Below are positions 59,210 through 64,000 of a stretch of DNA of 64,000 nt, one piece after another. Position 1 is the first letter of the stretch. Every line of letters begins with the position of its first letter. The stretch lies in contig NC_015559.1 in the NCBI RefSeq assembly GCF_000214215.1, positions 2,095,001-2,159,000 on the forward strand, in the 5' to 3' direction. The translations under genes were made by a program, and so were the position numbers. This stretch comes from Marinomonas posidonica IVIA-Po-181. Lineage in GTDB: Bacteria; Pseudomonadota; Gammaproteobacteria; Pseudomonadales; Marinomonadaceae. The notes under the pieces are model-generated. The model made no database searches. It saw only the letters and a list, made by a program, of their open reading frames with translations, and was not told the origin of the DNA.

Positions 59210-59746
59210 ATGACAGATTTTGATCAATTCGAAAACGAAGAAGACATCCCTAAGAGCAAAACTCAGATCAAGCGCGAAATGGAAGCCTTGCAAGAGATCG
59301 GCAAAAAGCTATTGAAGCTTAGTAAGAATCAGCAAAAGAAAGTTCCTATGTCCGACACTCTAAGGGATGCTCTAGCCGAAGCCGATCGTATCAAGCACCA
59401 CGAAGCCACCAGAAGACATTTACAGTACATTGGCAAGGTGATGCGTACGGAAGACTATGAAGCAATTGATCAACGCATTGCTTTGTTTGACTCGACTTCA
59501 GCGGCCTACAATAAACTCTTCCATCAACTGGAAATAAAGCGTGATGCTTTAATCGGAGAAAACAGCAAAGAAGAGCTATCAAACTATCTGGCCGATCACC
59601 CTGAAATCCAAGACATTCAGTTACTACGTCAATTAATTCGTCAATCACAAAAAGAAATGTCACAAGAAGGCAAAACAACCAATCGCAAAAAGCTCTTCCG
59701 CTTTTTACGCGAAACCGAAGAAAAGCGTCTTGGTTTAAGCGAATAA
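59210..59746 (+). CDS. darP: Ribosome biogenesis factor DarP (YjgA)
   Basis: A 178-residue alpha-helical, highly charged protein. KSKTQIKREMEALQEIGKKLLKLS, ALAEADRIKHHEATRRHLQYIGKVMR and the C-terminal NRKKLFRFLRETEEKRL match YjgA/DarP, which assists late assembly of the large ribosomal subunit. It ends the lpt-rpoN-mgtE run and is followed by a terminator. Confidence 0.92.
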   Translation: MTDFDQFENEEDIPKSKTQIKREMEALQEIGKKLLKLSKNQQKKVPMSDTLRDALAEADRIKHHEATRRHLQYIGKVMRTEDYEAIDQRIALFDSTSAAYNKLFHQLEIKRDALIGENSKEELSNYLADHPEIQDIQLLRQLIRQSQKEMSQEGKTTNRKKLFRFLRETEEKRLGLSE

Positions 59747-59750
59747 CACT

Positions 59751-59771
59751 TTTTCGAAAGCATTTCGAAAA
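59751..59771. repeat. Perfect inverted repeat after darP
   Basis: TTTTCGAAA and TTTCGAAAA flank GCA; each arm itself contains the palindrome TTTCGAAA. It sits 4 bases past the darP stop and just before a stronger terminator. Role unknown. Confidence 0.5.
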
Positions 59772-59777
59772 ACAACT

Positions 59778-59817
59778 AAAAAGCTCGCTTTGATGCCATC
59801 AAAGCGAGCTTTTTTAT
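59778..59817. terminator. Bidirectional terminator between darP and the nitrilase-family gene
   Basis: AAAAAGCTCGCTTTGAT and ATCAAAGCGAGCTTTTT form a 17-bp stem with a 4-base loop, with T tracts on both strands. Confidence 0.92.
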
Positions 59818-59839
59818 GATCTATACTGGGCAATCGATT

Positions 59840-60670
59840 CTATAAGCGTCGATGCGATAGACAAGGCATCTTGTCTCGACATTTTATCAAATCCGATTTG
59901 TGGATTTGCTGTACAAAGTAACCCGGCTCTTCGGACAAAGACAATTGTTTATCACCGAAAGGCGAATATAGACTACTGTGCCCGTATGTTTGACGTTTCT
60001 CATTATGCCAACCACATTGATTCACGCCCAATACAAAACATTGATTTTCTATCGCACGAGCCGCTAACAACGTTGCCCAGTGAGCTTTTCCGGTAACATA
60101 CGTAAACGCCGCGGGTACCAATAACAATTCAGCTCCCTGTTCTGCGAGTTGACGATAGAGTTCAGGAAAGCGTACGTCATAACAAATACTTAACCCGACC
60201 TTAAAGCCATCAACATCCACTACTTTTGGTAATAGATCACCGGGTTCAATCACCTCAGACTCCAGATAAGAACCCGCTTTGTCATCGACTGTGACATCAA
60301 ACAAATGAATTTTATCGTACCTCTCCAGCAAGCTTCCATCCGGCCCTATCACCCACAAGGTTTGACGAACTCGTCCAGAAGAGATCGTCTCACCAGACTC
60401 CGTTTGAATAGATGGATGTGAACCAATCACCAAAAAAATATCCAACTCTTTCGCCAATTCAGAGACGTCTGTCAATATTTGCTGCTGAACATCAGACTCT
60501 GCTAGACGGCGCATCCCTTTACCATCGAACAAAAACACGTTTTCAGGCAAGACTACCAGACGAGCACCATCTTTAGCGGCCGCCGTCACTAAGCGTTTTA
60601 CTTCTAACAGATTTTCATGCCAGGTATTACTGCTGGTCAATTGAATAGCGGCAACAGATAAGCTTTCCAT
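59840..60670 (-). CDS. Carbon-nitrogen hydrolase (nitrilase superfamily, Nit1-like)
   Basis: A 276-residue amidase-like enzyme with the Glu-Lys-Cys triad: Glu in LVVLPENVFLF, Lys in YDKIHLFDVTV and Cys in VGLSICYDVRFPELYR. Relatives next to yhdP are often Nit-type deaminated-glutathione amidases; the substrate here is not proven. The ATG at 60670 has AAAGGTGA before it; a GTG at 60679 overlapping yhdP is possible but weaker. Co-transcribed with yhdP. Confidence 0.88.
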   Translation of the reverse strand: MESLSVAAIQLTSSNTWHENLLEVKRLVTAAAKDGARLVVLPENVFLFDGKGMRRLAESDVQQQILTDVSELAKELDIFLVIGSHPSIQTESGETISSGRVRQTLWVIGPDGSLLERYDKIHLFDVTVDDKAGSYLESEVIEPGDLLPKVVDVDGFKVGLSICYDVRFPELYRQLAEQGAELLLVPAAFTYVTGKAHWATLLAARAIENQCFVLGVNQCGWHNEKRQTYGHSSLYSPFGDKQLSLSEEPGYFVQQIHKSDLIKCRDKMPCLSHRRL

Positions 60671-60675
60671 TAATT

Positions 60676-63600
60676 TCACCTTTCTTCTTTTGACTTATAG
60701 CGTACCGGCGTCATTTCCGGATCACTAAATGAACCCTTCACCTGATATTGAACACTGGTAACTTTTGAAATTTGATCACCAATAAGTTTATCGGTAATGA
60801 ACAATAACCCTGCCAATTGTGGGGTCCCCCAAATCAACCCAGCCAAAGGCAAGGTACCCGAAATTGGAAAGGTCGCCGTTAAGGTCTCGTCCAATGTTTC
60901 CTCAACAATATTGGCCGTACCGGACAAATACAATTCAGCGGCTGGAGAAATGATTGAAACCGGTGTTTTGGTTCTTAACACACCGTCATTCAATAACATT
61001 TCCCCTTTAAACTCATCATAAGTTAAACCAGGCTCATAAACATCAGAGAAGTCCAATGTTAAGCGTCGACTTAAAGCCCCTATATTAAAAATCCCCAATG
61101 CTTTCAAAAAGGCTGGCAACTCATCCACCGTACTAAAATTTCCATCTTCGGCCGCGAATGCAATGCGACCCGTTACCGACTCTCGGTCAAAATGGAATGG
61201 ATGACCACGCCAACTTAAGGCCACATTAATGTTAAACGAGTCAGATGACACGAACGCTTCATTTGAAAATTTGCCAGTCAACTCGGCCAGATCCTTACCC
61301 TTAGTGTCGACAATAAATTCTACGTTCGAACTTGGCCCTGTATCCTGCCAAAACAAACTGGCGTTAAAATGACCTGTTTTCAACTTCGTTGAGATAGGAT
61401 CTAACCTCAACGTATTGCCTTGTTTAGTTACTTTTAACTGCCAATCACCATAAGGCTTTCCATTTAAATACAACTCATCCACAGACAAGGTCATATTAGG
61501 CACATCTTTCGCAGCAATTGGTGCCCGATCCGCTTCATCAAAAGCATCAGCGCTCTTATCGTTTGGAGTTTTACCATCAACAGGAAGCTCGTCATCTTCT
61601 GCAAAGCGCCAGCTGAGAAAACCAAAATGCAAATCCGGCTGACCATTTATATCTCGCAAGACAAAATCTACTTCATCAGCATTGACCATCAACGCCTGAT
61701 TTTGTGATTCATCATAACGGACTTTAAGGTTATTCCAGTGGTTACTTTCATTTACTTCAACGTGATCGACAATCAAATCTACTTCTGAAAGCCAACTCGG
61801 TAACCCAGACTTCTCCTCCTTAGACGCCATCCATTTCTTATGCACACCAAACATAATACCCTGCCACGAGGAGACAGACAGATCCGCGAGCTCACCTCTT
61901 ACGACTAGACCTTTAGGAATGGTTTTGGCGAAAGGCACTACCTTAGTCGCACTTAATAATAATTCTCCGCCCGTAAAGCCACCTTTCTGTAACAAGAAAC
62001 GTCCCTGAGAAAGCCCTTCATAATCAAAATCTACCACCAAATCTTGTTGATGCTGCATTAATGTAACGTCTAGCAATTTGCTTTCCATAGCAGCCTTCCC
62101 GATGGGCGCTGGCAATGACAATTCAGTTCCCTGTAAATCACTTTTAATATTAAGATCCACTTGCCCATCTTGCGATTGATTCACGGCCAATTTACCACTG
62201 TAGTGAGTAGAGCCAGATATTTGATCAATCAAAATATCAGGGAGTTTATGCCATTGAGCAATTTGCTGTAGCTGAACCTCACCTGATAGATCCCCCAAAA
62301 CGGACATTCCTTGCTCAGACTCTACCGAAGACAAGGTTAAATACGATTGGCCGCCAAATAACATGGCATTGAACTCGGAGCCTAATAACCCCGTTTTTGG
62401 GTCGTAATTGAGTTGGCCTTTTTCAATTTCCAGAGATAAACCAATATCACCAATGGTCAACGGATTCTGGGCAAAATCCACCTGTAAATTTACTTTAGGC
62501 TCAAGCTGGCCATTAAACGGAATCGAGACATCGAATTGTCCACGAACCCCCCCCATCAATTGCCAGTTTTCAAAAGGTTTCAAAACAGAGTCAGCCAGGG
62601 GACTGGCAGACAGCATAGAAAGAATCTTTTGCGAATCGTCCTGCACTTCGCCCTTGATATTCAACCAATCCGCCTTACCGCTTACAACGGGGACAGAAAT
62701 AGCAAGGTTAGACATAGGCAAGCTTTGCATCATAGCTGAATCAACTCGTACAAGAACACCAGATTTGTCTAATTCTAAATGACCCTGAACCGCGTTTGCG
62801 GTAGGCCAATTTTTATCAAAGGTTAAAGACAGGTTACGGGCATCCATTTGAAGTCGAACATGAGAATCATAATTATCCGACAAATTACTGTGTATCAGAA
62901 CATCGAAACTGTCCACCTGCCCTTGATTCGCAAAGGATTCCCCTAACCATTGGTATAACTCTTTATTAAGGACATTGGGAGGCACATAGGTTAATCGATC
63001 CATCACCGGAAGATTATCACCATGCAAATCCAACGCAATCCAATCAGGCAATCCTCTACGTACTTCGAGACGAAAACCACCTTGTACCTGAGCCCCATTT
63101 CGCTCAATCATTAAATCTTGCCCAGCCACCAAATAAATATCTTGTTGTTTCTGCCAACGAACATAACCGGATACAGATTGGGTTAACCAAGTATCATCAT
63201 AAAGCTCATCGAAGGACAATTGGCTATCATGACCAATGAAGTCAATGTAACCACTGGTATCCGACAATCCAAACACGGCATTCACATTATTGGCTTTAGG
63301 AATACCATCATGACCCTCAACAGAAGCCGACACCAAATTGGTTACCAATTCAAAATGTGGAACATCCTCACTAAAATCTATCTCCAGACGACCATTTTTG
63401 GCCACGCCTCGTGGCGACAAGCCCGATAGAATCTTATATGCCCGAGTATCCTCCGGTAATAATTGTGCTGCTAACCCATTCATCAACTCAAGATTGACCT
63501 GATCGAAGGACAGGCTTGCCCGATTGGTTAACTCAGACCAATTAATCAATAAGTCTGTGGCAGCATCAGACGGTCCATTTGGACGAGTAAACGCTAGATC

Positions 63601-64000
63601 TTGAACCTCTACCTTTAAGCTCGGCTGGTCCAACTTAAATTGCAAATTGGCTGAGCCAGACACTCGATATGCATCACCGTTTTGAAAACCTAGCTGCAAA
63701 TCCGTTGATTCCAACTGAGCAGAAAAGTCTTTACCAACCAATGCATTTAACCAGATGTCGCCACCGAACCGAGCCGATTTCAGTGTGGGTAAAGCATCAG
63801 CCAGTAGCGCCGATACCGGTAGGTCGACAACAGGCATTTTTATCGCAGCATTGACGCGATAATGCCCCAAAAAACCTAAAGGCTCTTCAATTCGCGCATT
63901 AACTTGAAAAGGTTCCTTGCCATCGTCCAAATAAAATTTGGAGGTTAACAATGATTCAAATTGTTTTTGAAAGAGATAAATCTCAGGAAAGGTAACACGA
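60676..64000 (-). CDS. yhdP: YhdP family AsmA-like protein, C-terminal part (cut by window edge)
   Basis: The frame is open to the right edge, so at least 1108 residues are visible and the N-terminus with its membrane anchor is outside. The sequence is a long run of beta-rich repeats typical of the AsmA-like superfamily (YhdP), ending with the DUF3971/AsmA_2-like region and a C-terminal ITDKLIGDQISKVTSVQYQVKGSFSDPEMTPVRY. YhdP, TamB and YdbH help phospholipids cross the periplasm to the outer membrane. The gene is followed by a nit-like gene, a known neighbourhood. Confidence 0.9.
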   Translation of the reverse strand, partial: RVTFPEIYLFQKQFESLLTSKFYLDDGKEPFQVNARIEEPLGFLGHYRVNAAIKMPVVDLPVSALLADALPTLKSARFGGDIWLNALVGKDFSAQLESTDLQLGFQNGDAYRVSGSANLQFKLDQPSLKVEVQDLAFTRPNGPSDAATDLLINWSELTNRASLSFDQVNLELMNGLAAQLLPEDTRAYKILSGLSPRGVAKNGRLEIDFSEDVPHFELVTNLVSASVEGHDGIPKANNVNAVFGLSDTSGYIDFIGHDSQLSFDELYDDTWLTQSVSGYVRWQKQQDIYLVAGQDLMIERNGAQVQGGFRLEVRRGLPDWIALDLHGDNLPVMDRLTYVPPNVLNKELYQWLGESFANQGQVDSFDVLIHSNLSDNYDSHVRLQMDARNLSLTFDKNWPTANAVQGHLELDKSGVLVRVDSAMMQSLPMSNLAISVPVVSGKADWLNIKGEVQDDSQKILSMLSASPLADSVLKPFENWQLMGGVRGQFDVSIPFNGQLEPKVNLQVDFAQNPLTIGDIGLSLEIEKGQLNYDPKTGLLGSEFNAMLFGGQSYLTLSSVESEQGMSVLGDLSGEVQLQQIAQWHKLPDILIDQISGSTHYSGKLAVNQSQDGQVDLNIKSDLQGTELSLPAPIGKAAMESKLLDVTLMQHQQDLVVDFDYEGLSQGRFLLQKGGFTGGELLLSATKVVPFAKTIPKGLVVRGELADLSVSSWQGIMFGVHKKWMASKEEKSGLPSWLSEVDLIVDHVEVNESNHWNNLKVRYDESQNQALMVNADEVDFVLRDINGQPDLHFGFLSWRFAEDDELPVDGKTPNDKSADAFDEADRAPIAAKDVPNMTLSVDELYLNGKPYGDWQLKVTKQGNTLRLDPISTKLKTGHFNASLFWQDTGPSSNVEFIVDTKGKDLAELTGKFSNEAFVSSDSFNINVALSWRGHPFHFDRESVTGRIAFAAEDGNFSTVDELPAFLKALGIFNIGALSRRLTLDFSDVYEPGLTYDEFKGEMLLNDGVLRTKTPVSIISPAAELYLSGTANIVEETLDETLTATFPISGTLPLAGLIWGTPQLAGLLFITDKLIGDQISKVTSVQYQVKGSFSDPEMTPVRYKSKEER

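Noticed and set aside
63949-63951. Start codon of yhdP at 63951
   Set aside because: This is a TTG inside a frame that stays open to the window edge; the true start is outside.

Overview
The window looks like a chromosomal segment of a marine gammaproteobacterium of the Oceanospirillales, most like Marinomonas. This is inferred from gene content and order (rsmI/lpoA-yraN-diaA, sspA-sspB next to rplM-rpsI with zapE and a zapG-like gene, mla-ibaG-murA-hisGD, lptCAB-rpoN-ptsN-npr, yhdP-nit) and from moderately AT-rich DNA; no 16S gene is present to prove it. No phage, CRISPR array or transposase gene was seen.

Positions 1-11160 form an accessory catabolic locus for galactosides. A long leftward operon encodes two sugar ABC permeases, a cytoplasmic GH36 alpha-galactosidase, an IlvD/Edd dehydratase, an SDR dehydrogenase, 2-dehydro-3-deoxygalactonokinase, the matching aldolase, an SMP-30 lactonase and, cut by the left edge, a GH42 beta-galactosidase. 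Together these suggest uptake of galactosides, intracellular hydrolysis and oxidation of galactose to galactonate and on to pyruvate plus glyceraldehyde 3-phosphate (De Ley-Doudoroff route). A divergent IclR regulator and the transporter ATPase face this operon across a 174-bp region holding a palindrome inside a candidate promoter. The substrate-binding protein is not in the window. An unexplained 170-bp hairpin element follows the ATPase.

Positions 11400-29600 hold mostly housekeeping genes: a dienelactone hydrolase-like protein, htpG, an O-methyltransferase with a DUF599 membrane protein, tRNA-Leu(UAG), pyrC, a DeaD-type RNA helicase, an AI-2E/PerM transporter with sbcB, ychJ, a signalling operon (cysteine-free periplasmic molybdopterin-domain-like protein, hybrid histidine kinase, HD-GYP response regulator), an aldo/keto reductase, aroA and a small Spy/CpxP-like protein.

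Positions 29733-35761 are a thiamine operon, thiC-thiDE-thiS-thiG-thiH, behind a promoter and a TPP riboswitch. Next come rsmI divergent from lpoA-yraN-diaA, then sspA-sspB (with overlapping alternative hairpins between them), rplM-rpsI, zapE, a zapG-like gene, a Nif3-like gene and a DegS/AlgW-type protease.

Positions 45660-64000 carry envelope and regulatory genes: ibaG-murA-hisG-hisD-SRPBCC, mlaFEDC (no mlaB), a CaCA antiporter with lptCAB (no kdsD/kdsC), rpoN-ptsN-npr (no hpf or rapZ), mgtE, darP, and convergently a nitrilase-family gene and a yhdP gene cut by the right edge. The repeated absence of expected partners from otherwise conserved clusters, the signalling operon, and the RNA-level control candidates are the main points worth a second look.
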